Positions 15,156 through 23,737 are shown, numbered from the stretch's first letter. The stretch: 64,000 bases of DNA from Achromobacter veterisilvae (GCF_900496975.1 NZ_UFQC01000034.1:1-64000); one strand, 5' to 3'. Program-made: numbers and translations. The notes: a model not told the origin generated them from the sequence alone.

Positions 15156-16058
15156 TCAATGCTGCGTTGCGGCTTCGGCGATCAGGTGATCAAGCAAGAG
15201 ACGGGCGGCGCCGGACAGCGATTCATTGCTGCGCACGCACAATTTCAACTGCCGGCGCGCCCAGGCATCGGTCAGCGGGACGATGCAGAGTTCGTCGCAG
15301 GCGTATACGGACAGGGCCTTCGCGGGAACGATCCCGATTCCGAGGTCGGCGCGCACCATGGACACCAGCGCGTCGTAGGACGTGACCTGGAAGCGCAGCC
15401 GCAGCGTGCGGTTCATGGAGGCGGCCTCGCGCGTGAAGAGGTAGTTCGCCGCGCTGCCCCGGTGCATGCCGACGTGGTCGTAGTCCAGGGTGTCGGCGAA
15501 CGCCACGTGTTCGCGGCGCGAGAGAGGGTGCCCGGCGGGCGCCACCAAGGCCATGACGTCGCGGTGGTAGGGGAAGATGTCGAGTCCGTTCTCGTCGTCG
15601 GACTGCGTGTAGACGCCGATGTCGGCCGCGTTGTCGGCCACCGCGCGCGTGACGCCGGCGCTGACCGATTCTTCCAGGTCGATCTGTACGTTGGGATGCC
15701 GCAGCAGGAAGCGGCGCAGTTCCATGGGCAGGAACTGGGCGATCGACGACAGATTGGCCGCCACGCGCACGCGCCCGCGCAAGCCGGCCGAGTAGTCGCG
15801 GATTTCATCCGCCAGGTCCTGCGTCTGGTGCAGCAGGGTGCGCGCGCGCCGAGCCAGTGCGCGCGCGGCGCTGGTGGGCTCCACGCCGCGCGCGTGCCGC
15901 TGGAACAGCGGCACGTCCAGTACGCGCTCGAGTTCGGACAGGCGCTTGGACAGGGCGGACGGCGCGATGTGCTCGCGCGTCGCGGCAGCCGTGATGCTGC
16001 CTTCTTCCAGCACCGCCAGGAATACCTGCAAGGTGTAGAGATCGAGACGAGGGTTCAT
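15156..16058 (-). CDS. LysR-type regulator of the catabolic operon
   Basis: The product has 300 residues from ATG 16058, preceded by GGAAGG (a GTG start at 16076 is possible). The winged HTH covers about residues 5-62 (LQVFLAVLEEGSITAAATREHIAPSAL..), and a LysR substrate-binding domain follows with the YDHVGMHRGSA and DLGIGIVPA blocks. It lies upstream of the lyase on the same strand, with a 186-nt gap that should contain the operon promoter. Its ligand is probably a substrate or CoA intermediate of the pathway. Confidence 0.92.
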   Translation of the reverse strand: MNPRLDLYTLQVFLAVLEEGSITAAATREHIAPSALSKRLSELERVLDVPLFQRHARGVEPTSAARALARRARTLLHQTQDLADEIRDYSAGLRGRVRVAANLSSIAQFLPMELRRFLLRHPNVQIDLEESVSAGVTRAVADNAADIGVYTQSDDENGLDIFPYHRDVMALVAPAGHPLSRREHVAFADTLDYDHVGMHRGSAANYLFTREAASMNRTLRLRFQVTSYDALVSMVRADLGIGIVPAKALSVYACDELCIVPLTDAWARRQLKLCVRSNESLSGAARLLLDHLIAEAATQH

Positions 16059-16169
16059 GCAGGCCTTCCGGGACACACACGCTCGCGAGGATAACGGGTG
16101 TCCTGCAAGCCATGGCTAGGGGATTACGCGTAGGGTCGGCAGCGCTCCGGCATCAAGGCGCCGGCCCCA

Positions 16170-16598
16170 TCATGTCCCGGCGTCGGCCTGCCATGCCGGA
16201 TTCCAGACGGCTTCCCATACGTGGCCGTCCGGGTCCTGGAAGTAGCCGGCGTAGCCGCCCCAGAAGGTGTCATGCGCGGGCTTGAGGATGCGGGCGCCGG
16301 CGGTCTCGGCCCTGGCCATGACGCGGTCCACTTCCGCGCGGGAGCCGACGTTGTGGCCCAGCGTCAGATTGGTCGGCGAGGCCGCGCCCAGGGGCAGGCC
16401 GGTGTCGTGGGCGATGCTGGCGCGCGGCCACAGGGCCAGCCGCAGGCCGGGCTGCATATCGATGAACACTACCGCGCCGTGCTCGAACTCCTGTCCGATG
16501 ATGCCGGCGGTGGGCAGGCCCAGGCCGTCGCGATAAAAGCGCAGGGCGGCGCCCAGATCGTCGACGCCTAGAGTGATGACACTGATGCCGGGACGCAT
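16170..16598 (-). CDS. VOC-family (glyoxalase/bleomycin-resistance-like) protein
   Basis: The product has 142 residues with two beta-alpha-beta-beta-beta modules. The first has GVDDLGAALRFYRDGLGLP. The second ends YAGYFQDPDGHVWEAVWNP, where the Glu is a usual metal ligand. The family holds glyoxalases, dioxygenases and antibiotic-binding proteins, and the sequence does not decide which. It is separated from the LysR gene and YiiX-like gene by short gaps. Confidence 0.88.
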   Translation of the reverse strand: MRPGISVITLGVDDLGAALRFYRDGLGLPTAGIIGQEFEHGAVVFIDMQPGLRLALWPRASIAHDTGLPLGAASPTNLTLGHNVGSRAEVDRVMARAETAGARILKPAHDTFWGGYAGYFQDPDGHVWEAVWNPAWQADAGT

Positions 16599-16651
16599 GG
16601 ATCATTTTCCCCGAGGGGCAAAATGCCAGTGTATATCGAGGCGTGCCGCGG

Positions 16652-17269
16652 CTAGCGTTCGTCTATCGTCAGCAGCAGCGCCGAGTCGAACATGGCGGCG
16701 GGTGAGATGATGGGTTCCTCCCAGGGCACGTCCGAGCCATAGCGTTCCTGCATTTTGGCGCGCACGGCCGGAGCGCTGAGATCGAACTGCTTGAGCGGGG
16801 CGAGCGCCCCGATCTCCACGCCCAGCGCGCGCTGGTAGATCTTCCAGACCAGCTCCGAGCAGTAGATTTTCTCGTCCGACCACGCAAACAGCAGATCGTA
16901 CGGCTTGCCCACGAATGCGGCGCCGGCCGCGGCGAGCCGTTCGCGCGCCGGCGGCGCCAGCCGGGCCGCGTCGCGCAGGCGCTTGACCACATAGTGTCCG
17001 CGTTCGCCTTGCGCCGCCCATTGGGCGAGCGGCGTGTAGCCGACCTGGGCAGCGGCCTCCAGCACGTAGGGGCGTCCCTGGCGCACCACGATCATGCCCA
17101 TGTGGCTATACGGCGAATGCGTGGCCTGCTGGATGGCCAGGCTTTGCGCCGACCGGGATTGCTGGAACACGAGGTCGCCCGTCTGGACGTCGGGCGCCGC
17201 CGAGGCGGCCAGGGAAAGCGCGGACAGCGCCGCCGCGGCGGCGGCGCGTGCCCATGCGGCCAGAGTCAT
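16652..17269 (-). CDS. YiiX-like permuted papain-fold (NlpC/P60) cysteine hydrolase, exported
   Basis: The product has 205 residues. A signal peptide ends in ASA (about residue 24), so it is periplasmic. The permuted papain motif order is plain: GDLVFQQSR, then His in SPYSHMGMIV (about 56), then the nucleophile Cys in EKIYCSELVWKIYQ (about 137). YiiX relatives act as amidases or acyltransferases at the envelope. It overlaps the upstream small gene by 4 nt. Confidence 0.88.
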   Translation of the reverse strand: MTLAAWARAAAAAALSALSLAASAAPDVQTGDLVFQQSRSAQSLAIQQATHSPYSHMGMIVVRQGRPYVLEAAAQVGYTPLAQWAAQGERGHYVVKRLRDAARLAPPARERLAAAGAAFVGKPYDLLFAWSDEKIYCSELVWKIYQRALGVEIGALAPLKQFDLSAPAVRAKMQERYGSDVPWEEPIISPAAMFDSALLLTIDER

Positions 17270-17433
17270 GAGCGAGCCCGGCTGGCGGCCGGCGTCTCTT
17301 TCTTGCCGCGCGGCTTGGGCGCGGGTTTCCTGTCTTGGGCGGGAGCGTCGAACTCCTGCTTGTTGCGTTCGCCCCGAGGGGTATTTTCCGGGTGGGGCTT
17401 GGGAAAAGCCCAGGGCTTGGTCTTCTGATCCAT
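17266..17433 (-). CDS. Small basic, proline-rich protein of unknown function
   Basis: The product has 55 residues from ATG 17433, preceded by an AGGAG site; the longer frame to 17511 is not supported. The sequence (MDQKTKPWAFPKPHPENTPRG...) is Pro/Lys/Arg-rich with no predicted fold, and looks disordered. Its stop overlaps the YiiX-like gene's start, so the two are coupled. Confidence 0.6.
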   Translation of the reverse strand: MDQKTKPWAFPKPHPENTPRGERNKQEFDAPAQDRKPAPKPRGKKETPAASRARS

Positions 17434-17510
17434 TGCATGTACTCCTTGCACAGGCGGAACAGTAGCATTAGCCGTGGCCATGGGTAAGTGAGGGTTGACG
17501 TCAATATTCA

Positions 17511-17831
17511 TTACTTCGTGATATCGGATGGAAAAACGCGATGGCTTCGACCCGGATCCGCTCGCGATTGTTCCCGCGGCAGATTGCTGCCCGTCACGGT
17601 GCTCATCGACGCGATCGGCAGTTCATCGGTGTTGGCGTCGCGCAGCGCGGCCTCGCTGCGCGCAGGCGCATCGCGCGGCGCGGGATCGGTCAGCAATCGA
17701 TAGCCGGACTGCGCGAACTCGCGCCGCAGCGCTTCGTTCATATAGGCCGGCACGCGCTCGCGCATGGCCGGGTCGTCCCGGAAGTCCAGATCGTCGGGCC
17801 GGGGCGTACCCAGATCCGGCCGGCGCTCCAT
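17511..17831 (-). CDS. Uncharacterised open frame, possibly the remnant of a longer gene
   Basis: This 106-residue frame has protein-like composition only in its first two thirds (PDDLDFRDDPAMRERVPAYM, REFAQSGYRLLTDP). A second minus-strand frame just upstream (about 17834-17950) reads NLPKAQNYSTSLGESQSQPS and could be its 5' part, shifted out of frame. No ribosome site precedes ATG 17831. Either a frameshifted gene or a chance frame. No other gene is seen in 17434-18025. Confidence 0.3.
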   Translation of the reverse strand: MERRPDLGTPRPDDLDFRDDPAMRERVPAYMNEALRREFAQSGYRLLTDPAPRDAPARSEAALRDANTDELPIASMSTVTGSNLPREQSRADPGRSHRVFPSDITK

Positions 17832-18025
17832 CCAGGATCCTGGCTGGGCTGGCTCTGGCTTTCGCCCAGGGACGTGGAATAGTTCTGCGCCTTGGGCAGG
17901 TTGGTACTGCCGGCAAGACTGATGGCCGCGCCGCGGGTGGCACCATGAAAAGAATTTTCGTTGGCCCTGGCAATGGAGCCACGGCGGCGGTATGTTGGGA
18001 GTTTTCAGCCACCGCCGATTCCGCC

Positions 18026-18658
18026 ATGTACCTGCCGTCCGCCTTTCGCGAAGATTCCCTCGATGTCCAGCACGATTTCATCCGCGCCCACCCCCTGGGC
18101 GTGCTCACGACCGCCGGGCAGGGCGGGCTGATGGCGAATCACATTCCCTGTCTGCTCTATCCCGAAGGGCCTTGCGGCGTGCTGCGCCTGCACGTGGCGC
18201 GCGCCAATCCGCAACTGGCCGAACTGGCGTCGGGGCGGGAATGCCTGGTCGTGTTCCATGGGCCGCAGGCCTACGTTTCGCCTTCCTGGTATCCGACCAA
18301 GGCGGAGACGCACAAGGTGGTGCCGACGTGGAATTTCGTGGCCGTGCATGCCTGGGGCGTGCCCGCGGTCCAGGACGATCCGGCGTGGCTGCGGGCGCAG
18401 CTCGACGCGCTGACCGACAGCCAGGAAAAGGCGCGCGCGCAGCCTTGGCGCGTGGACGACGCGCCGGCGGATTTCATCGCGGCCCAGATGCGGGCGATCG
18501 TCGGCGTGGAAATCCGTCTTTCGCGCATCGAAGGCAAATGGAAGGTCAGCCAGAACCGCACGGCCGCCGATCGGCGGGGGGTGGCGGAAGGCCTGGCGAA
18601 CGAGCAGGGCGATGCCGTCATGGCCGGGCTGGTCGCGCGCCGGGGCGGGCTGGAGTGA
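18026..18658 (+). CDS. paiB: FMN-binding negative transcriptional regulator (PaiB type)
   Basis: The product has 210 residues from ATG 18026. The PaiB pattern runs from MYLPSAFRE through GVLTTAGQGGLMANHIP, the HVARANPQ segment and YVSPSWYPTK to VPTWNFVAVHAWG, and ends KVSQNRTAADRRGV. These are split-barrel flavin-binding proteins linked to protease and sporulation control in Bacillus, of unclear role in Proteobacteria. Its 3' end overlaps the converging MFS gene by 41 nt. Confidence 0.93.
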   Translation: MYLPSAFREDSLDVQHDFIRAHPLGVLTTAGQGGLMANHIPCLLYPEGPCGVLRLHVARANPQLAELASGRECLVVFHGPQAYVSPSWYPTKAETHKVVPTWNFVAVHAWGVPAVQDDPAWLRAQLDALTDSQEKARAQPWRVDDAPADFIAAQMRAIVGVEIRLSRIEGKWKVSQNRTAADRRGVAEGLANEQGDAVMAGLVARRGGLE

Positions 18659-19877
18659 CGCGTCCCAGCGCGAAGCTCGCGATCGCGGCCGCCTGCAGGC
18701 AGGCCGCGGCTGCAAGGAACCAGAGCAGCGGATGTCCGGCACGTTCCGACAGTGCTCGCAGGATGCCGAACAGGGCGGGCGCGAACGCATAGGCGCCTTG
18801 CGACAGGGCGACGATCAGCGGCACGACGCGCTGGGCGTCGTCCCGCGCGAATTCGGTCTGGGCGATCAGCGGCGGCAGCGAGGTCGCGTTGCCGATGCCC
18901 GAACCGAACAGCAGCACGCCCAGCCACACGGCCCACGCATGTTCGGCCGCCAGCATCAGGACGAGCGAACCGCAGATCTGGATGCCATAGGCCAGGCAGG
19001 CCACCTTGCGCCGGTCGGCGCCGGCCGGCATCAGCCATCCCACCAGCGTGCGCCCCGCGATGGCGCTGGCCGTGGCCAGGCCCATCGCCAGGCCTGCCGT
19101 CTGCGCGCCCAGCAAGGGTGCCAGCAGCGACAGCAGGTGCGCGATCAGTCCGATTTGCGCGAACAGCCCCAGCGCCATGCCCGCGGCCAGGGTCAGGAAG
19201 GACCGGTCGCGCCAGAGATCGGGCACGGGCGGCGGCGAGGGCGCCGGCGCGGCGGCCCGGGCTTCCGGCGCCGCGCCGTCGGGGGCCTGTCCGACCTGTT
19301 GCGGCGTGACGGCGAATACCTTGAGCGACAGCGCCGCGATCACGCCCACCATCGCGATTCCCACCCACAAGGCGGCCTGCGCGAAGCCCGCCTCGCCGAT
19401 GAGGTAGACCCACAGGGGCGAGAACACGATGCCGCCGACGCTGGCGCCGTTGTAGGCCATGCCCAGCGCGGCGGGCCGGCGCCGGACGAACCAGGGCGAG
19501 ATCAGGGCGTTGACCGCCGCGGCGCCCAGGGCCACCCATCCCATGCCGGAGAACAGCGCGGCGGCATAGAGTTGCCAGGGCTCCGCGGCCCGGGCCCAGC
19601 CGTTCGCGCCCAGCGCGAGCAGCACGGCGCCGCTCAGCGTTACCGCGGGCACGCCGAACCGCCCGTACAGGCGGGGCAGGTTGGCCACCACGAGCGTTCC
19701 GCACAGGAAGTGCAGGGTGACGGCGCCGGACACCAGCGCGACTCCCCAGCCGGTGCGCTGCGCCACGGCGTGCAGGAAGACGGGCGGGCCGTAGAAGCCG
19801 ACGCCCCAGCCGAAGATCGCCAGCACGAAGGTGGCGTACAGGACTGTCCAGCCGAAGAATGCATGGGGTTTGCGCAT
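18618..19877 (-). CDS. MFS transporter
   Basis: The product has 419 residues with 12 membrane segments from ATG 19877 (the frame extending to 20174 runs antisense to the next gene). It starts RKPHAFFGWTVLYATFVLAIFGWGVGFYGPP, typical of the OFA/monocarboxylate-like MFS branch. A Pro/Ala-rich loop near 205-230 joins the two halves. Divergent from the ArsR regulator with an 85-nt shared promoter region, so probably controlled by it. The substrate is unknown; efflux is as likely as uptake. Confidence 0.88.
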   Translation of the reverse strand: MRKPHAFFGWTVLYATFVLAIFGWGVGFYGPPVFLHAVAQRTGWGVALVSGAVTLHFLCGTLVVANLPRLYGRFGVPAVTLSGAVLLALGANGWARAAEPWQLYAAALFSGMGWVALGAAAVNALISPWFVRRRPAALGMAYNGASVGGIVFSPLWVYLIGEAGFAQAALWVGIAMVGVIAALSLKVFAVTPQQVGQAPDGAAPEARAAAPAPSPPPVPDLWRDRSFLTLAAGMALGLFAQIGLIAHLLSLLAPLLGAQTAGLAMGLATASAIAGRTLVGWLMPAGADRRKVACLAYGIQICGSLVLMLAAEHAWAVWLGVLLFGSGIGNATSLPPLIAQTEFARDDAQRVVPLIVALSQGAYAFAPALFGILRALSERAGHPLLWFLAAAACLQAAAIASFALGRVTPARPGARPARP

Positions 19878-19962
19878 GGGTGTCCGGCGGGGCCGGCTGT
19901 CTTGAGGGGATGACTCGCAGTATGCTTGACTCTGCACACAACACTTTGGCCTGGAGCGAATC

Positions 19963-20709
19963 ATGGAATCCACGTTCGCCGACATCAATCTTTCCGCGGT
20001 GGCGGGCGCCATCGCCGACCCGGCGCGCGCGCGCATGCTGTGCGTGCTGCTGGACGGCCGTGCCCGGACGGCCACGGAACTGGCGGCGGTGGCGGACATC
20101 GGCGCTTCCACGGCCAGCAGCCATTTCCAGCGCTTGCGCGAGCAGGGGCTGGTGGAAGTGGCCGTGCAGGGCAAGCACCGCTATTACCGGCTCGCCAACG
20201 GCGAGGTCGGGCATGCGCTGGAGGCCCTGCTGGTGGTGGCCGGCGCCGAGCGCACGCCGTTCAAGCCCACTACGCCTTCCGCGCTGCGCGAGGCGCGCAC
20301 CTGCTATGACCACATGGCGGGCACGCTGGCCGTGCGCATCCACGACGCGATGCTGGCCCGCCGCTGGCTGGAGGACGATGGGCGCGATTACGCGCTGACT
20401 CCCCTGGGCGAGGCCGCATTGGCGCAGGTGGGCGTGGACGTCGCGCTGGCGCGGCAGCGCCGGCGGCGCTTCGCCTGCGCCTGCCTGGACTGGAGCGAAC
20501 GCCGTTCGCACCTGGGCGGCGCGCTGGGCGCGGCCTTGCTGGACGCGTTGCTGCGGCGGGGCTGGGTCGCCAAGGACCTGGATTCGCGCGCGCTGGGCGT
20601 CACGAAAAAGGGCGAACGGCAGTTTCCTGCTTTCTTCGGCAAGGCCGAGGCTCAGCCCGCCGGGTTTGAAGCGGCGTGGCCGCGGGGGCGCAAGCATGTC
20701 GCCGCATAG
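19963..20709 (+). CDS. ArsR-family HTH regulator
   Basis: The product has 248 residues. An N-terminal winged HTH (about 10-80) reads AGAIADPARARMLCVLLDG, TATELAAVADIGASTASSHF and LVEVAVQGKHRYYRLA, the ArsR pattern, without the metal-binding Cys cluster of ArsR itself. A further 150-residue domain follows, as in a large ArsR subgroup next to MFS genes in Alcaligenaceae. It divides its promoter region with the MFS gene. Confidence 0.9.
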   Translation: MESTFADINLSAVAGAIADPARARMLCVLLDGRARTATELAAVADIGASTASSHFQRLREQGLVEVAVQGKHRYYRLANGEVGHALEALLVVAGAERTPFKPTTPSALREARTCYDHMAGTLAVRIHDAMLARRWLEDDGRDYALTPLGEAALAQVGVDVALARQRRRRFACACLDWSERRSHLGGALGAALLDALLRRGWVAKDLDSRALGVTKKGERQFPAFFGKAEAQPAGFEAAWPRGRKHVAA

Positions 20710-21044
20710 TCTCGCCACGGCGGTCTACCGCTGGGGCTGGGCGCTGGCGGACTACATGCGGGCGACGGATATGAATCCGTCTGAAAGTGTGGATACGCAA
20801 CAGCGCTAGGGTAATCCCGATGAATCGACGCCGGAGCGCGCGGCCTGAGCGTTCCCGTTCGCGCGCAGGCCGCGTCAGGCTTGGCCGCGCGCGCGATGCG
20901 CGTTTCCGGCCTGCCTCGGTTGAGAAACGGGGACGCAAGTCTTGCGATGCAACAATGTTTCTAGTTTCTGCCTGAGTTACAAAACATATCCGGACTGTCA
21001 TGAACAGCCGAGGTATGCTGGACCGTAGAAAGAGGGCATCCGAA
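20710..21044. other. Gene-poor stretch
   Basis: About 335 nt with no supported gene. It contains alternating GC-rich pieces (20835-20920) and an AT-rich end (20950-20995) that probably carries the promoter of the next small gene. An ATG at 21000 could extend that gene by 15 residues. Confidence 0.5.
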
Positions 21045-21317
21045 GTGCATCAGAACAACTTGATCTACAAGGGATACCGGCTTACGGCCAAAGTGTCCCG
21101 GGGCGCCGGCGCCGAGATTGAAGCGCCTCCCAGCGGCCCCGTATTCATTGCGTCGGTGATGGTGGTCCAGGCAGGCGCCGTGCTCGAAGGCGGCGACGAA
21201 TACCCGGTTCCGTGCTTTGCCGAGGGCGGCTTCGTCTTCAGTCCACGCGAAGCGGTGCATGCGGCCATCCTGCATGGCCGCGAAATCGTCGACGGCCTGA
21301 CCAACATGTCTTCCTGA
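21045..21317 (+). CDS. Conserved small protein of unknown function
   Basis: The product is 90 residues from GTG 21045 (AGAGGG site 8 nt upstream); ATGs at 21015 and 21000 are alternatives. The core YKGYRLTAKVSRGA...VFIASVMVVQAG and the final EAVHAAILHGREIVDGL helix recall small DUF6566-type proteins of Burkholderiales. It seems cytosolic, with a sheet plus one helix. It converges with the DUF1828 gene 3 nt away. Confidence 0.65.
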   Translation: MHQNNLIYKGYRLTAKVSRGAGAEIEAPPSGPVFIASVMVVQAGAVLEGGDEYPVPCFAEGGFVFSPREAVHAAILHGREIVDGLTNMSS

Positions 21318-21320
21318 CTC

Positions 21321-22085
21321 CTAGCCGGAAAAGACCTCGCGCCAGTCGCGCGTCTTGGCCAGCGTATGCACAGTGGCCGATTGTTCGAGTATGGTCACCG
21401 CTTTCTTGAATTCGTCGGCCGAGGCGCCGTCTTCCAGGATGACCATGCGCGAATTGCGCGCGTCGGCCATCTTCACGTCTGACATCTTGCCGTGGGTCTG
21501 GTAGACCTGCGTCCAGTCCATCTTCTTGCCGGCCTTCAAGGAAATCGGCTCGATATACGTCAGCGCCGTGCTGCCGGACGCGCGCACCGCGAACGCGAAG
21601 TCCGCCCTGTGGCCGCTGCTGCCCTTGGCGCGAGCGCCCTTGACCACGCGGTTCACGCCCACGCCTTCCGCCAGCGCGCGGCCCACTTGCGCGCGAAAGC
21701 GTAGCTGGCTGAACCGGGGCATCCACTTGGCGCACTGGAACGACAGCGCCATCGCCAGCTTCACGGCGTCCCACAGGGCTTCCTGCAACTGTTCATTCGG
21801 CCCGGACGCGACGATGGCGCCCGTGCGGTCGAAGTGCGCCAGGCTGACGCCCGGCGTTTCGTTCAGCAGATCGATGCGCTTGGCCGGCAGGTCGATACCG
21901 TAGCTGGACGCGTGCATCGCGGTCTCACAGGCGTCGGTCAGGTAGAAAGACGCGTCGTCGGGATGGGCGATGAAGAACGCCGCATGCTGCCCGTCCAGGC
22001 CCAGCGTCATGGGCGATACGGCGCGGATGGCGTGCTCGCCGGCCGGCAGGACAGTCCAGCCGGACGCTTCCAGAAAATTGCTCAT
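21321..22085 (-). CDS. DUF1828/DUF1829 domain protein
   Basis: The product has 254 residues. The N-terminal half (about 15-100: IRAVSPMTLGLDGQHAAFFI, YLTDACETAMHAS, VSLAHFDRTGAIV) fits DUF1828. The C-terminal half (about 160-245: DFAFAVRASGSTALTYIEPI, SRMVILEDGA) fits DUF1829. Such proteins occur patchily, often in phages and mobile DNA, without known function. It overlaps its partner by 4 nt, so both act together. A LexA-like box lies upstream of the pair. Confidence 0.75.
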   Translation of the reverse strand: MSNFLEASGWTVLPAGEHAIRAVSPMTLGLDGQHAAFFIAHPDDASFYLTDACETAMHASSYGIDLPAKRIDLLNETPGVSLAHFDRTGAIVASGPNEQLQEALWDAVKLAMALSFQCAKWMPRFSQLRFRAQVGRALAEGVGVNRVVKGARAKGSSGHRADFAFAVRASGSTALTYIEPISLKAGKKMDWTQVYQTHGKMSDVKMADARNSRMVILEDGASADEFKKAVTILEQSATVHTLAKTRDWREVFSG

Positions 22086-22618
22086 AGAATCAGTTCGATT
22101 TGGCGGCCTTTGAGGGGATGCGCGAAACCGCCGGTCAGCGTCAGGTTCGCCCGCGGCAGGAAATACTGCATCAGCGCGCCGATGGTGTGCAGGGCGGGCG
22201 CCACGGGCTCGGCATAGCCTTCGCCGTCGTCCACCCAGATGTGTTCATGGCTGCGGTCCGCAAGCGGCTTGCGGAATTGCGGCCGGCCTTCGCCCACCAG
22301 GCTGGTGTGGAAGGAGTCGTCGGTGTCCACGCCGTACACGCGGTGCGGGCCCACGAAGAGGCTGGCGCAAAAGGCCTCGGCCAGGAAAATGGTGGCCTGG
22401 CCGTGCACCGCGGTGCGGGCGCTGCGATACGCCGCGCGGAAGATCACGTCTTCGCGCACTTCCCCCTTGATCCGGCACGGGCTCGCGAATTCCATCCATT
22501 GGAGATCGGAGGAGGCGGGCTTCGGAATCCAGGCGATCGGTTTTACGGTTTCCTTGGGTTCGGCAAGGATCTCTTGCACCTCATCGACGGTGATTAACGG
22601 TTCGAACTTCTTGGCCAT
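22082..22618 (-). CDS. Unrecognised partner of the DUF1828/DUF1829 protein
   Basis: The product has 178 residues, no signal or membrane segment. It begins MAKKFEPLITVDEVQEILAE. The remainder is mixed alpha/beta with VREDVIFRAAYRSARTAVHG and HEHIWVDDGEG; several His and Asp/Glu could bind a metal. I recognise no family. It is translationally coupled to the DUF1828 gene (ATGA), the arrangement of two-gene toxin-antitoxin or defence modules, but nothing in the sequence proves that. Confidence 0.6.
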   Translation of the reverse strand: MAKKFEPLITVDEVQEILAEPKETVKPIAWIPKPASSDLQWMEFASPCRIKGEVREDVIFRAAYRSARTAVHGQATIFLAEAFCASLFVGPHRVYGVDTDDSFHTSLVGEGRPQFRKPLADRSHEHIWVDDGEGYAEPVAPALHTIGALMQYFLPRANLTLTGGFAHPLKGRQIELIL

Positions 22619-22762
22619 GGAACTGATCTAGGGTCTGGGAATTGCGCGCGCCGGCGGATGGCGCCTGGCGCGTGCCGCGCCGCTCGACCGGCGGCGGGGA
22701 AACGCACGCAACACGGCGAGGGGGCGTAATCTTACAAGATGAAGACGCCGCGGCCCCGCGGG

Positions 22763-22778
22763 CTGTATGGATATACAG
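22763..22778. promoter_or_regulatory. Possible LexA box upstream of the DUF1828 gene pair
   Basis: CTGTAT-GGAT-ATACAG fits the LexA core CTGT-N8-ACAG with perfect 6-bp arms. It sits between the metallopeptidase stop and the DUF1828 partner start, 145 nt from the latter. GC-rich flanks extend it into a longer imperfect hairpin, so it could instead be part of an mRNA 3' end. A weak palindrome ATCTT-AC-AAGAT at 22729-22740 lies closer to the pair. Confidence 0.45.
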
Positions 22779-22799
22779 GCCCGGAGGGCCGGCGCGGGC

Positions 22800-23651
22800 C
22801 TACAGGGAACTGGCCGAGAACGTGTCGCATTGCTTGATGCTGCCGCTTTCCAGGCCGCGCTTGAACCAGCGCACCCGCTGGGCCGACGAACCGTGCGTGA
22901 ACGCGTCGGGAACCACGTAGCCCTGGCTCTGCTTCTGCAGGCGGTCGTCGCCGATCGCGGTGGCGGCCCCCAGGGCCTCTTCGACGTCGCCGCCTTCGAG
23001 AATGTTGCGCGCCGCGTCGGCGCGCTGCGCCCACAGGCCAGCGAAGCAGTCCGCCTGCAGTTCCATGCGCACCGACAGCGCATTGGCCTGCGAGGGATTG
23101 CGCCGGCGCAGGTTGTCCACCTGGTCCGAGATGCCGAGCAGGTGCTGGACGTGATGTCCGACCTCGTGCGCGATCACATAGGCCTGGGCGAAATCGCCCG
23201 GCGCCTTGAAGCGGTTCTGCAATTCATCGAAGAAGGACAGGTCGATGTATACCTTGCTGTCGCCCGGGCAGTAGAACGGCCCCATCGCCGACTGGCCTGT
23301 GCCGCAGGCCGTGGGGGTGGCGCCGCGGAACAGCACCAGCTTGGGCGCCACGTACTGGCGGTTCAGGTCTTTCTGGAAAATGGCGCTCCAGGTGTCTTCG
23401 GTTTCGCCCAGCACCTTCGATACGAAGATGGCCTGGGGATCGTTGGCGGGCGGGCGCGAGGCCGGCGCCTCCTGCTGCATCGGGGGGCCTTCGGCCATTT
23501 GCAGGACTACGCTGGGGTCCACGCCGAAGTACATGGCGACCAAGGCCAGTACTATCGTACCGATGCCGATGGTGCCGCGTCCGCCGATCCGCGGGCCACT
23601 GGCACGGCGGTCTTCCACGTTGTCGCTTTCGCGCGAGTTATCTAGGCGCAT
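22800..23651 (-). CDS. ypfJ: YpfJ-family neutral zinc metallopeptidase
   Basis: The product has 283 residues. A short cytoplasmic start precedes one membrane segment (about 25-45). The zinc site HEVGHHVQHLLG lies at about residue 160, with the third ligand expected in MELQADCFAGLWA. Cys pairs in the FRGATPTACGTGQSAMGPFYCPGD region are typical of the YpfJ family. It is a predicted periplasm-facing protease; the physiological substrate is unknown. Confidence 0.92.
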   Translation of the reverse strand: MRLDNSRESDNVEDRRASGPRIGGRGTIGIGTIVLALVAMYFGVDPSVVLQMAEGPPMQQEAPASRPPANDPQAIFVSKVLGETEDTWSAIFQKDLNRQYVAPKLVLFRGATPTACGTGQSAMGPFYCPGDSKVYIDLSFFDELQNRFKAPGDFAQAYVIAHEVGHHVQHLLGISDQVDNLRRRNPSQANALSVRMELQADCFAGLWAQRADAARNILEGGDVEEALGAATAIGDDRLQKQSQGYVVPDAFTHGSSAQRVRWFKRGLESGSIKQCDTFSASSL

Positions 23652-23737
23652 TCCGTTTCTCCGGGCGGGTCGGCGTTCCCGCCATTTTGCATCGCCGCGC
23701 TTTACTGAGCGGCCTTCAAGAGTGTTAGGATAAACCC

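Noticed and set aside
13050..16094. Long plus-strand frames (12993-14150, 14862-16094) opposite the catabolic operon
   Set aside because: Shadow composition, no ribosome sites, and the minus strand carries well-recognised families throughout.
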